A DNA stretch of 64,000 bases from Xiphophorus maculatus. Lineage: Eukaryota; Chordata; Actinopteri; Cyprinodontiformes; Poeciliidae. The stretch covers positions 29,861,213 to 29,925,212 of the forward strand of contig NC_036453.1 of assembly GCF_002775205.1 (NCBI RefSeq), given 5' to 3'. The notes beneath the pieces are model-generated. The model saw nothing but the letters and a program-made list of their open reading frames with translations, did no database searches and was not told the origin of the DNA. This document shows positions 11,369 to 23,570 of this stretch, in pieces (position 1 is the stretch's first letter; every line of letters starts with the position of its first letter). Made by a program: the position numbers and the translations under genes.

Positions 11369-14300
11369 TTATTCTTTCTTCCTTCTCTCTTGTTCCTTAT
11401 TCACATCCTTTTTCTTAACTGTTGCCTCCTCTTTCATCTCCACCTCCTTCTCAGCTTGTGTGAGATGTTCGTCTTTTTGCGTCTTATTCTCTTCGGTTTC
11501 CTTTACCTCATCGTCAGATTCTTTAACCACGACTTTGGCCGTCTTCTTGCCAGTAGTCTTCAGGAAGGCTTTGAGGCCCAGACTGTCAATATTATGTGCA
11601 GCCACGCCAATGTTGCCCACTGAGCGGAGAGCTGTATCTGTGGCTTGGCCCGCATCATTGCCGTACCTTCATCATAAATAATTTGGAGGTGTTAGAGAAG
11701 AAGAGTGTGGCAGAAGAAAATAAATGAGTTGCAAGAACATCAAAACATTGCTTTAAGGAAAAACACACCAACTCTAGCATATTTTTGTATGTTAAAAGTG
11801 TTATATGTAATGACATCACTTAATCTGGCATGTAGCTTACAGCAACACAGACGCACCAACAATCAGTCTAGAAGAGAGGTTTGGTTTATCTGTTCAAAGT
11901 ATGCAGCTTCAAAAATCTTTATGTCCAGTTCATATATGCAATGTTTTAACAAGTTTAGATCCCTGTTTTTTAGGCATAATGATTATAATACATAAGAACT
12001 GTACCTATTCATAACTATTTGAGTTGAAGGATAAAAATAGACACATCAGCTTGCATCTATCAGCATACAGTGGACATAAAATGCAAGCCTAATGCAGAAA
12101 AGACCTCTGAAAAGCATACTTTAAGTGAACAAATTAGTTTGAAAAATACAAATTTAGTTTGTGCTACAATAGGTCGTGCAAGGTTATTTTCTAATCTAGG
12201 TTGGGTTAGTAGAAGCACAACAAGACTAGATCAGTTGTTAATTTGACCTTTACTTCCCAGTGAAGTCACATCTTCCCAGACATGTTTAAAAGATTCTCTA
12301 AACCTCTAAATCTGAAAAGAAACAACAGTGAAAAAGGGTCAGCCCACAAGAAAACCAAGAGAAAAAGGAGAATGGTAGAAAAGTAATGAAAAAACACAAT
12401 ATCTGACACGCTGTCAGCGCAGTGCCTGAAATGTGGCTGGTGAATGAGGTGGTAATGTTTTCTATACTTTAATGCTAGCTTTTATAAATGTACAAAGCAT
12501 TGATTGTATGAAGAATCTGAGAATTGTGTTGTCAGTTTTCTATTCATTACACAGACAGATTATGTCAGACATAACAAACGTATCTTGACTAAGACATCCC
12601 CAGTTTAAATAAGCAATCAAATAGAAAAAAGGAAGATATAAAGACAATAACACTTTCAAGAGGTGTAAAGTCAAGGGTCAACTCACTTGTACTTTACTGT
12701 TGTGACAGTTTCAGTTGCAACACTTTTGCAGACGTGTTTTGCTCCAGTCTCTAGACTTTCCCAAACTGTGCTTAAACCTAATTTGAAAGGAAATTTTAAA
12801 AATGTACACCAGCCATATCAAACCATCCTAATGGGTCCAAATTTAGCACCCTCTGTACATTCATATTCATTAAATTAGAATATGCATTCAGATGAGGCCC
12901 ATTTGTTGGATTAAATGTATCTTTTGAAAAATAACCACCTTTAATCAGGTATTATATAATCCTTTCATTAAGGCCCACAGTTCTGAATTAAATGTGCTTT
13001 TTAATGATATGATATAATGTTCCAATTTTAAATGGCATGTTTTCATTACCCACAAGTAGAAAATCATAATTTTCAGTCATTCAATTAACAGAAATAAATA
13101 CTTTCAAACTTCCATTTGTGTGTAATTTATAATGTGTTTCAGTTAGTGATACATTTCCTGGAATATATGGGCTTTTCAGTGGTATTCTAATTTATTGAAT
13201 GGGTTTGTGTATCCTTAAGCTCATCTTCTAAAACTTAGTAAATACCTCGTATGCTGCTGGTTGCTACAAACTTGGCTCCATCAAAGTTGGAAGCCTGGCC
13301 ATCCTGACTTTTTTTCAGAGACTCTGGGACCAGCTTAGCACCGTGCTTCTTCACATGAGGTGCCACCTTTTCTGCCACATGTTCTGCAATTGTACTTATG
13401 CCATTCACTGTAAATGCACAAAGTTATACCAAAGAAATAGATTTAGGTACAAACATACTGTTACTCACAGATCAGGACAGAATAATAGATTTTACCTTAT
13501 CAGTAACATCAATCTGGTTGCTCTTACCTAGGAATTTACTGACTCGAACAGCGCCCCCAGTGGCTTGTTTGGTAGCATTCAGACCTTTGGTGACCTGTGG
13601 ACTGACCTCAGACGGGGTCTCCTCTGGTGTGATGCGGTCCCGGATCTTGGCTGCTCCTTTTTGAATGACATTCCCAGTGGCCTCTGCTCCTTTTGCAAAT
13701 GACTGACTCAATTTCGTAGCTCCTATAAAGATAAAGACATCATTTTATGTATTGTAGTTTCAAAACATCAAGCAAACCATTTTGTTTTTCCAACACTAAG
13801 TACTGTTAAGTATAGACTAGTCTGATGTCATGGTAAACAGCACCCACAGGTGAAGGATTATGTGGTAATCCGCTGTGTAATCAACTGATGTGCAACTCTG
13901 TACTGATGTTCTTTGAGTTTTCATTCTGAGAGTCTTTTTGCAAAACCCACCAGACAAAATTCCTTGAGCCATCTTCTCACTCCATCCAGGAAGTAGAACT
14001 GTTATCTTTTCCCCCTCTGGTACCATTTGATCTGTTTGCTCATGCAGAGGATTCAAGGGAATTTTATCAGTCAAGTTTATGACCTCTCCTTCAGCTCCTT
14101 CTGTTCCCTGTTAGACAAGTCAAAGGTCCATTCTTAATGGTGAGCTTTAAGACAATATTGTTTCTTTAAGATACCTGTATGACCTAAAACATGTCACTGG
14201 CTTTATCAGGTTCTTTATATAAATATAAAAACAACTTTCTTCACCTCTAAAATGTCATAATTTTAGGAAGCTGAACTACTCAATCTGCAAAAAGAAGACT

Positions 14301-16597
14301 GAAAATACTTACAAAATATTTTAGTGATCCCAAAGAGAAATTAAATATTGTGGTAACCCATAATAATTCAAGGTTCTAATTTATTCAACATGAATTAGTT
14401 AGTACTTACCTGGATCCTGAGATCAGCAAGTTGTGTTAGAACATCCTGAAACATCTCACAGTCCGCTGCAGGCAGATCAGAGGACAGCACTAAACCCACA
14501 TAGGAGCCGGGTAACTCTGCCAAGTAGTCGGGGAACATGTAGATGCCAGAGTTAGCCAGCAGCACAGGGGTGTCTGATGACAGGGGATACAGACGGTCAC
14601 ATACCTGAAAACCACAAGGACAGAACAAAACAGGACAATCAAAGCTCTACACAGGGCATCTGAAGAGATTTTATTTTATTCTATTAAAATCAATTTAACT
14701 TAATCCTCTTTAAACCCACTTTTCACAAGTAGTTTATAAAACAATAATAACTCCTATTACGTGATTGTAGAGTTTATTCATATTATGATTTTTAGTTTAA
14801 AATACATTTTTATATCTTTATTAGGTTCATATATTTTGTTTTCAAACTGGACCTAAGTCTGTCAATCAAGTTTTGAAGTATCCGTTAATCTAAAGCAGGA
14901 AATGCAGGACTTCCGTTGAGATCTTTTTTATATTTTATTTCTCACATTTCGTCTACTTCTGCAAATCACTAATATTTAAAAATCAGTGATTTTTAAATAT
15001 CATTGAGACAGTCCCAAAGTTAGGTAAATGCGTTGGGTTTTTTTTCAACACCCCCAAAATGTGTCATTTTCCATGAACAAACTGTCCAAACTTCTTGTTG
15101 TATACTGCCATTGGTGTGCAGATCTGTCAGAATGACCCCTGTGAGGACACAGGAGCCTGACCAACAACACAACAGAAGCGCAGAGTCATCTGTTAATGGG
15201 ACCATTGTCTCACTGGGAGACAATGGTCCCGAGTCAGAATACAGGACCAGCCTGGTTTGGTGGGAAGCACAGTCATAGGTTACACTGAAATACAAAGCAA
15301 GACACAATACATGCTTTGTAGAGATGCCAGAACAGACATTTATTTTCTGTTGAAGGAAATTAGGGAAAGGGGGGTTTAAAAACATATGCCATTTAATGGA
15401 AATGGACATTATGGAAATTTGCAATGCAGAAGCTAACTGGTCTTAATTCTACTCCTAAACAATATTTGAACAATCTGACCAAAATTTGGTGTTCATAAAA
15501 AGAAAACAATGCAAACTTAAAATTGAAGAGATATAACACAGATGTTGGTCCTGTCAACACTTAAAATATTAATACATTATGGAGGGTTAAATTCAAATTA
15601 ATCCAAAAATAAATCTTAAGCTGTTTTAAAACAGCCTCCCTGTCATCTGTGAGACAAACATTAATTTGTAGTTGGTTTTCCAGCAACGTAACATTATAAT
15701 GACTCATGCTGGGAAAACTTCTAAAAATGAAGAAGTGGTTCTGCATGACGTCACACCCATTTACCTTGAAGACACACACACCCAAACCTTCTTATAAACA
15801 AAGCCAGGCTCTAATGAATGTCTCTTTTTACTTACATGTAAAAATCCAGAGGGTTTTCCAGCATTGCGATCACTTTGCTGATTATCCGTTGTGATGATAC
15901 GGAGGTAGCCTGGAGAGGACAGAGAGCTGACCTGACCGTTTGGTTCGACAAAGAACAGTTGTACCCCAGAGGGGATGGAGAGCAGATCCTTCCCATCTGG
16001 TGGTTCCCTTGACCAGAGGCTGCCTCCAGCAGGATCGTAAACCAGGCTGCGGTGCCCATCCATTGGCTTTGGAGTGTATGCTGGAGGCAGGTCTGTTGAG
16101 CTATCCATGTCCACAGTTTCCAGATCAGCTGAAGGGAGTGTGTGTGTGTTTGGGACAGCAGGGAAAATAGGACTGATGAAGGCTGGTGATGTACTGTGGG
16201 TAGTATCTGGTATGGTGGGGTACAGATGGAGGACAGAACTATTGGTGAGTTGACCGTTAATTACCAAGTCTGGGTAAAGAGGAGTAGAAAAATTGGACAG
16301 TAAGCGTGTGTCCCCTGGTGTGGACTTTTCCAGATCAGAAAGGCGGATGTCAATAGTCCCCAACATTTCCTTCATCTTCTGCTGAAGCTGCCTAGCCTTG
16401 TCCCAGACCACTCCTTGATGCCTTTCCCCTCCAGTAGGAACCTCCAGTCCTTGACGAAGATGCAGACGACTCTTCTTGTAATACACCAGAGCTTCTGATT
16501 TGTTGTCAGCTTCCTGAGCCGCTGATCCATGGTTCATGGATTGTTGAGCCAGCTCATACTGATCCTTAATGACAAGCAGTTCAGCAGGCTCAGCCAT
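11369..16597 (-). CDS. spart: Spartin (SPG20), complete coding region
   Basis: Seen: seven coding exons, complement(15836..16597), (14410..14604), (13951..14107), (13528..13722), (13246..13407), (12687..12777) and (11369..11666), with matching phases. They total 1860 nt, 619 aa plus TAA; human spartin is 666 aa. Domains in order: N-terminal MIT domain (residues ~5-95, LVIKDQYELAQQSMNHGSAA); a PPAY motif at 171-174; the central GVQLFFVEPNGQVSS block; VCDRLYPLSSDTPVL and GSYVGLVLSSDLP; then the senescence domain (WSEKMAQGILSG, TKGLNATKQATGGA, VAPHVKKHGAKLVPESLKK, YGNDAGQATDTALRSVGNIG). The tail is acidic/lysine-rich. Known: the MIT domain binds the ESCRT-III protein IST1 and PPxY motifs bind WW-domain E3 ligases. 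The protein acts in endosomal trafficking, cytokinesis and lipid-droplet turnover, and human loss causes Troyer syndrome. An acceptor ends one base before the ATG. The final-exon acceptor (ATGATGAAG) is weak, but the protein match is clear. Confidence 0.95.
15020..15424 (-). other. Unexplained 134-codon open frame in spart intron 1
   Basis: An open frame on the minus strand inside the intron between the first two spart coding exons. The stretch around SDSGPLSPSETMVPLTDDSA is less AT-rich than the surrounding intron. I do not recognise it, see no convincing splice sites joining it to spart, and the human protein has nothing here. It could be a decayed retrocopy, a transposon fragment, or chance. 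It contains a perfect 14-bp hairpin (see findings). Confidence 0.2.
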
Positions 16598-16869
16598 ACT
16601 GGAAGGCAGAGGGGAAACAGAAACTAAGACAATACGTAACCCTTAACAAAAAATACCTGCAATTTTAGGATACGATATAGTTGTATCACAGAACTTACAG
16701 ACATATGAGGGTCTTAATATAATAGAATATCAAAAAGTAATAAGTTGATTTTGGGCTTTCATTATCTGTAAGTAATACTAATCTAAATTAAAATGAATGA
16801 ACAGCTGTGCTATAGAATTGCCTAAATAAATTAACTTTGCAATGAGATTTATTCTAATTTGAAGTTATA

Positions 16870-17201
16870 CACTGCAAAAACATAAAGTCTTAAGTATTTT
16901 TTTTGTTTTGTTCTAATGCAAATATCTTACATATCTTTCTGTACGAAAGAAGAGCTTGTTTTAGTAAATAATTCCTTAATATTGTTATTTCGCTAATAAC
17001 ATCAGAAAAATGTCATGCCATAAGATAAATAATCTGCCAGTGGAATCAATATTCAATCAATATAAAGAAATTACTGACTTAAAACAAGCTCCTATTTCTT
17101 TATGAAAAGAAATTGTATGTTAGTCTTATTTCAAATGTACTAAAATATGTGCACTGGAAACCAGACAAAAATATTTGGTAAGATTTTGTATTTTTGCATT
17201 G
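16870..17201. mobile_element. Foldback MITE-like element in the spart 5' intron
   Basis: The left end CACTGCAAAAACATAAAGTC and the right end, read in reverse, CAATGCAAAAATACAAAATC are inverted copies. Internal segments also mirror each other: AGAGCTTGTTTTAGTAAAT and ATTACTGACTTAAAACAAGC. This is the layout of a widespread fish long-inverted-repeat MITE ending in CACTGCAAAAA. No reading frame is present. Confidence 0.6.
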
Positions 17202-17283
17202 ATTTATCGTTAAACTACAGCTTTCTTTGTCCTTAGTTTTACTGTAAAAATAAAAGCAGAGGAATTTAAGAATTACAGCTTAC

Positions 17284-17720
17284 CTGTTGACACGACTATC
17301 CAAAAGCACGTAACTCCAGCTGTCTGACTGCAATATTACAGCAACAAAGGTGAGCAAAGCTAGTCAGGTATTTATTATTGACAGCTAAAAGGTTAGGTCT
17401 GAGCGCTGCCAAACACAGCAGGTTTTTCCAGAACGACAGCAATCACTGGAGCAGGTACGAGTCTACTGACAGATCTCCATGCCAACAGAAACCTACAGCA
17501 AAAGTTAAGTCAGCTCCGTACTTCAGTTTTTCAACATTTTTCGGTTCTCACACAGAATTAAAAAAATGTTGTCAATCCACCTGTGGACACCAGCTGCTGA
17601 CAAACACCATCCACAGAGAGAAAATACTTTTCGTCAACTTACTTTCAAAAACATCTTACAAACGTACAGAGAAATCCGGGTGCACTCCTTAGCAGTCAGC
17701 CGTGGAATGAGCTGGACGGA
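17284..17720 (-). other. spart: spart 5' untranslated exon and probable promoter area (upstream limit approximate)
   Basis: The minus strand shows GTGTCAACAG|GTAAGCTG, a strong donor ending an exon at 17284. The acceptor TGCCTTCCAG sits one base before the start codon at 16597. Together they indicate an untranslated first exon and a roughly 0.7-kb first intron. Upstream sequence (17690-17770) is GC-richer than its surroundings and contains a GGGCGGGG box at about 17753-17761, compatible with an Sp1-type promoter. The transcription start is inferred. Confidence 0.5.
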
Positions 17721-17769
17721 AAGTGGCATCAAGCGGAATGGGAGGAGTTTAAACGGGCGGGGTGGGAAA

Positions 17770-18920
17770 AGTTCAGAAATAACCTGACAAACCGATTATG
17801 CAGTGTCACATTATGAACCACCCACATTATGAATATAAACCAACCATGCAACACGCATTTTTACTTGTCATTTCGTAGAAATTAATTTTCACTCTAACAT
17901 AAAGGGATTTATGGTGATGATTTTTTTTGTAAAAACCTTAAAATATCTAAAGGTGGAGGGGATTAAGGGGGAGGGAAGAATGGAGGGTGAAATTACAGCA
18001 ACTGTATTTACACACCAGGTGACAAATGGTACACACCCAATGTCTGAGCTGAGTAATAAATATTTATGAGAAACGTAATTGGGTTAACATAATTTTTATT
18101 GTACATTTTTATACACCATGTTTGCATAATCACATTTTGAAGTGCAAGTATTTTTGTTGGATATCAGTTGTTTTTACTAAAACAATACAAGTATTTGTGT
18201 GAAGAAACAGTGTTTTAATAAAGGATTATATGTTCCACTATGGGCTGAGAAAAAAAAAATCCCCATGTAATCAAAACATGGTGAAAAACAAACAAAAAAG
18301 TAAAATAGTCAGACTTTGACTTCTTATTTATAAAAACAATAATGTTCAAAGAAACTTTACAATATCTTGAAATACCATTCAGTTCTGTAAACAGCTCAAC
18401 AGGAGTTGAAGAACATCAAGCAAGCTGGCAAAGTGTAATTCACAATGAAACCGCTTTACAACATATTTGACTATAAAACAATGACAAACAGAATTAGACA
18501 ACATGACTACCTTTATTTAGATGTTTCCTGATGATGTTGCTGGTAATACATCAAACCAGTTCAGTAGGTTTTGAATGGCTACATATGAAACCTTTGACGT
18601 TATTGTGTGAAGAACTAAAACTTCTATTCATTCCCAAGATGATTGAATTACATGGTGTCAGAAACATGTCTTATTATAAGGATTAAAATCTCTGTGCTCA
18701 CCTCATCATAATTTAGAATGTGATAGGTGTTGAAGCCTATAATGCCCTATCACACACTCTAAAATGTCTATAAGTGAAGTGAAAACAAAAGGAATCAAAC
18801 TGTGAAATGCTTAGTTGTTTTAACTGCTGTAAAATGCATGACCTGATAGCTAGATTTTGAAAAGAGAAACAGTCATACATGCATTAGGCATAGCATATAA
18901 CAGTTCAAATCAAAATAACT
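17770..18920. other. Intergenic region spart to ccna1, no gene recognised
   Basis: About 1.1 kb of AT-rich sequence upstream of the spart first exon and downstream of ccna1. TTTTATTG near 18110 is AATAAA-like on the minus strand and could serve ccna1. I see nothing coding. Confidence 0.5.
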
Positions 18921-19481
18921 GGTAACACTTTATTTGATGGGTTGTGAATAAGACTGTCATGACACCGTCATAAACATGACATAACACCTGTCATGAACAT
19001 GAGTAAGTCTTCATGAATATTTATGATTGTTGTTATAAAGTGTCATTCAGTAAATCATGACACTTTTAATACAAAGTTGACATTATTCAAAATGTCTTCA
19101 TTATGACAACTTGACGTTAACCAAGAAATCATGATCTGACATAAATTTCTTATAAAAGTATTACTGATTACACTTTAAAAATCAGGTAGCTTTATGTTAT
19201 TAAAGCTAAAGTTTAATCAGTAGCTAAAGTTTAATCAGTAATACTTTTATAACAAATTTATGTCAGATCATGATTTCTTGGTTAACGTCAAGTTGTCATA
19301 ACAAACACATTTTGAATAATGTCAACTTTGTATTAAAAGCGTCAAGATTTACCAAATGACACTTTATGGCAACAGTCATAAATATTTATGAAGAATTACT
19401 CATGTTCATGACAGGTGTTATGTCATGTTTATGACGGTGTCATGACAGTCTTATTCACAACCCATCAAATAAAGTGTTACC
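18921..19481. mobile_element. Long-arm foldback transposon (non-autonomous, hAT-like target duplication)
   Basis: Both ends are GGTAACACTTTATTTGATGG read inward. Each arm is about 255 bp (18921 to ~19176 and ~19226 to 19481) and the arms are inverted copies about 94% identical by eye. Only about 50 bp lies between them, including a doubled AGCTAAAGTTTAATCAGT. The flanks AAATAACT (18913-18920) and AAATAATT (19482-19489) match in 7 of 8 bases, consistent with an 8-bp hAT-type target-site duplication. No protein is encoded. It lies between the spart promoter area and the ccna1 stop codon. Confidence 0.8.
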
Positions 19482-19855
19482 AAATAATTTATATAACACT
19501 GAAAGTACATCCACCTATGCCCACAAGGAGTTTCAGACATTAACTGAACTCCTTTAATTGTGTATAAATAACTACATTGGATTAAGAAAAGTAAAGGAGT
19601 CCACATGTGTGTGGTGGAAATTAATGTGCTCTGCTTTGTTTTCAGTGAGCTGTAACTGCTCTGCTGGGAGGATCAGGAAGGTGAAGTAGTGAAGTCACGG
19701 GAGAGGCAAACATTGAGAGGCAGAGCAGTGGGGGGAGAGATCCCTGAAACACGACAATACCTATGAAGGAGACAAAGACGTAGAATATACATTTAAAATA
19801 ATATGTTTTTAAAAATGTCCTTGATTCATGAAGAACTGAGATGGCAAATCTAGTT

Positions 19856-22564
19856 TCATAAATTCCAGTTGGGACTTTCTGCCTCTCCGTACTTTGATGT
19901 TTTGTATTTGTCTCTGACAGCTTGTTGTGGTCGAGTCTCTGCACTGATATACAGCTTGTGGAGAGAAGTCAGGCAGGGCATGATTTCCTCCATCGTGTAC
20001 CCAGTAAAGGTAATTAAAGAGTCAGGCTATTAAAAAAAAGAAATATCGGTATCATTTTTACAAAAAAACTACCAGAACCAAGTAATTATTATGCAGAAAA
20101 ACGTCATTATCTGGACCAACTCACCCAGTAAGATTTATGTATAGTGTAGGTAGCTAAGCAGTAGGTTCCAGCTGCCAGTATGGATGGGGTGTATTGAAGG
20201 AAGGGATCTGTTTCTAGTAAACTTAACTCTGCTATGTACTACAAGAAAAGGAGAAGATGAAAATAAATTACTTTTGTCTGACCTGAGCACCTTCTTTTAC
20301 ATGTTTGACATGTCCTCTAAATTAGTTGCAGCACTCTAAAAACTGGACTTCTAGTGGCTTTCTTTGAGCAGACACTTTCGTCTTTCTACTCTTTCATTAA
20401 TACAAGATTAATGGAGTCCATAACTAACAGTTGTGGATCTCTTCAACTCCTACAGAATTATTTTTGGCCACTTGGTTGTTAATACTCTCTTTGCCTTGCC
20501 TATCCATTTAGGTGGACATCCATATGTTGGTAAATTTGCAAACGCTTCATATTTCTAGATGGATTTTAAAAGCATTGGTCCTTTTCCCTCTACTTCAAAG
20601 TGATGATGTACTTTGTGTTGATCTTTCACATAAAAGGAAATAATGAAAAGTAAAAAACATGAATACCTTTGCAAGACACTGTTTAACTTCACAACTGAGA
20701 ATGTTTTAGATACAAGAACATTTAAGTGGGGGAATGACTGAGCTAGAGTCATGACAGATATCTAGTTTAACTTCTGTGGAAAGCCATTCTTGCCACATTT
20801 TTGCTACAAAAGGAGATGAGATTAACTGAACTCACCATGGCAAGGTTCTCTGTTGTTGAACAGACAGAGTGGATGAACATGAATAGGCGAAGGAACTGAT
20901 TGGTGGTAGGTGCTGCCATCTTGAAGTCCAGCACCTTTAGCAGAACGCTCTCCATCCGCAGCAGCTGTTTCTTAGCGTAGGTGCAGTCTGTGATATACAC
21001 AAACTCGTTCAGTTCGGGAGGAAAGATCTCTTCATATTTTCTACAAAACAAATGGCATCACAATTACAACCAACAACTGCCATGTGTGGAGTTACCGGAA
21101 TAGGGAGGAATGGCTTTCTTACGCAGCAATCAGTAATGCAGCTGTTCCCACCAATTGCAGCTTGTTCCTCTTGATAAATGTTGTGTAGGACAGAAAACGG
21201 TCCAGGTAGTTTACAGCAAGGTGCAGAGTTTCAGAACCAAGCTTGTATTCCTGGACAACCTCCACCAGCCAATCCACCAGAATGACCCGCATACCATTGG
21301 TGATCTCTGGATGTCTCTCCAAGTAGCTTGGCTTTGGCCTGAACTGCTTCTGGAATTAGTAACCAACATGACTAAATAGCACAAAAATGATCACTAACAA
21401 GAAAGAAAAAATTTGTTTAAACAAAAAAGCTCACTTCACTCTCCCTTAAGTTCTTGTAAATATCTTCTGCATAATCAAAACAGAAAGTCTCTCCAGATAT
21501 CAGGGATTCATCTGGTTCGGACAGCATGGAGGCATCCTGGCATGAATCTGGAGAAGAGTATTTATTGAAAAAAATAGAAGTACCATTTTAAGTACTTTAT
21601 AAAATCATTGTAGTTTGGCATATTTTCTCATATTACAGTCAAAAACTGCAATGTATTTTGTTGGAAATTTTAAGTGACACAGTAGTGCATACTTATAATG
21701 TTGAGGGGAAAGGATATAATGAATAAAAATCTGAATTCTGTGCTGTTCATTTGTATTCATCCCATTTTAATCAAGACCTTGCAGCAAAGCATTTCATTGC
21801 AGTTACACCACAAAGTAGTCTTTAAGCTATTTCTCTTTCAGCTATGCACATCCACCCACTACATTTTTTAATATGAGCTTTCTAAAGATCAACCTTTGCA
21901 AAACACTCAAGATTTTATAAGTAAGGCTTAAATCAGCACAATACAACTTTTCTCACTGTTATTTATCAAAACAATATAACAATATAAACAATTAAATATG
22001 TTGCTATGTTTGGTTGTACCATGACAAAAATTGTGGAAAACGTTCAACAGGTGTCAAAAAACTTTCCAATGTATTGAAGAATTTTTATTTTTCCTGTGCG
22101 GCCAAACTTACTTGAACTAAACTCCATCAGGAGCCTGACATGTTCATTCTGCAGGGGATTGGCATCAACCTCAAGGTCATAACCATCTGAAATGACTTCC
22201 TGACCCGAAGCGGCGAGGACAACTTCACAAGCCTCCTCAACGTACACATCATAGCTGGAGCTGGATGGGCAGCCGAGAAAGTTGAGCTGCGAGCTGTCTG
22301 AAACAGAACTGTGCTTGGAAAACTGGCTTCCCTGTGGAGTAAATCAGTCGTCTGGAACATGGAAGTTCTCTAGATGCAAAGCGGAGAGATGCTACTCTTA
22401 CCTACCTGGCTTAGGGATCGTCCACGCTGCTCATTTTCTGACAAGGATCCGAGCACTGTGCGCTGTGTGGTCCTCGGGTACTGAAAGGATTCTGCTTTGG
22501 TTGAAGATGGAATGTTTTCCTTGTGAGTGGGACTGCCACGATGGGGGTTTTTACTGAAATTCAT
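19856..22564 (-). CDS. ccna1: Cyclin A1
   Basis: Seen: seven coding exons, complement(22406..22564), (22112..22331), (21435..21547), (21123..21349), (20836..21040), (20125..20238) and (19856..20026), with compatible phases. They total 1209 nt, 402 aa plus TGA. The N-terminus has a KEN box (HKENIPS, residues 15-17) and a destruction box (RTVLGSL, 35-41), both APC/C degrons. The cyclin box opens with [19 protein letters not shown], the MRAIL-type hydrophobic patch, and continues [36 protein letters not shown] and [19 protein letters not shown]. The second fold follows ([35 protein letters not shown]). Known: A-type cyclins activate CDK2/CDK1 in S phase and at G2/M; cyclin A1 is mainly germline. 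Human CCNA1 is 465 aa with a longer N-terminus. Cyclin A2 is the alternative, but spart and sertm1 as neighbours favour ccna1. The introns hold Tc1-like relics. Confidence 0.92.
20290..20700 (-). mobile_element. Tc1/mariner-like transposon fragment in ccna1 intron 5
   Basis: The plus strand reads as antisense of a fish Tc1-type transposase N-terminal region: GGACTTCTAGTGGCTTTCTT, TGTGGATCTCTTCAACTCCT, TTGCCTATCCATTTAGGTGG. It is followed by the terminal part CTTTGTGTTGATCTTTCACA and AATACCTTTGCAAGACACTG. The catalytic half is missing and the frame is broken. Confidence 0.65.
21640..22075 (-). mobile_element. Decayed Tc1-like repeat in ccna1 intron 2
   Basis: The segments AAATCTGAATTCTGTGCTG, TTGTATTCATCCCATTTTAA, GCAGTTACACCACAAAGTAG and, at the right, ATGACAAAAATTGTGGAAAA with GTTCAACAGGTGTCAAAAAA resemble the untranslated ends of fish Tc1-type elements. 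It lies between exons 3 and 2 of ccna1. No coding frame survives. Confidence 0.45.
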
Positions 22565-23570
22565 CTTTGAAGCAGATTTAAAAAAAGTAAAAATAAAGTT
22601 TTTTACTTTTGGCAGAAAGGGGTAGAATATAAAAACGATTTCTTTACTGAAAATGCTATTTTTCTCTTACTAAATATAATGTTGTGAAATATGAAGAACA
22701 TGTTTGTACATTTACAGAAAATGTATTTAATTACTCTGTTTGTCTTCTCTAATGCATTTTATAATTATTCATATTACTATTAGGCTGCTGATGGACCTAT
22801 GCAGTGCCCATCCTTCTTAAAAGGATGGAGTCTTCCAGGCTGTGGCATCTTGACTTTCTATTTACAGCATGGAATCCATCGACCCAAAAAAAAGGTAAGT
22901 ACGGTTCAATTTCTGGAGTGAACTGCCAAACTGTATTATACAAAAATGTCAAGAAATTATGATTTCATAAATGGAGAAAAGAGAACATTATTTTATTAAA
23001 GAATCAAAAATATGATGCAACCTGATAACATAAAATATTTTTGACATTAGCAGATAAACAGCGCACTAAGAAGTTATAATCAGCTATGCTACACAAGCAA
23101 GAAAAGCTCTGAAAGGCCATTGTCAGTGACTGCAATGTATACTGTACTCTTTACAGTTAATGTTAAAAGTTGTCCAGCTTCCTGCTTTATTTTGGTAGTG
23201 AGTTGCATTAGTTTAGCTTTACACATTACACACCATCAAAGCAGAAAACGTGATTCAGAGTGACCCTCATAGACTTTTTAAATGTGGTGCAATTTAGTGA
23301 TAAGGTATTTTTAAAAACAATAAAGGGGTTCTTGTCTGGAGATACAAACATGTTAACAAACATGTTAAACACGGTTTGTCATTCTAAAATGATAGGGACA
23401 GATACACATTGCCATGGTTACAAGAATTTATCAAACATTAAATCAATCATAGATAAATTAGAACAAACAGACAGGAGTGCAGTAAAATGTGGAATGCAAA
23501 ACTTCTTTGTGTGACAATAAAAATATATCAATATCGGTTGGTTTTCATTAACTAGTCAAGCCGAACTCAC

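Noticed and set aside
22750-22900. Possible plus-strand exon ending AAAAG|GTAAGTAC in the ccna1 5' intron
   Set aside because: A good donor-like sequence, but there is no open frame with similarity and no partner exon.
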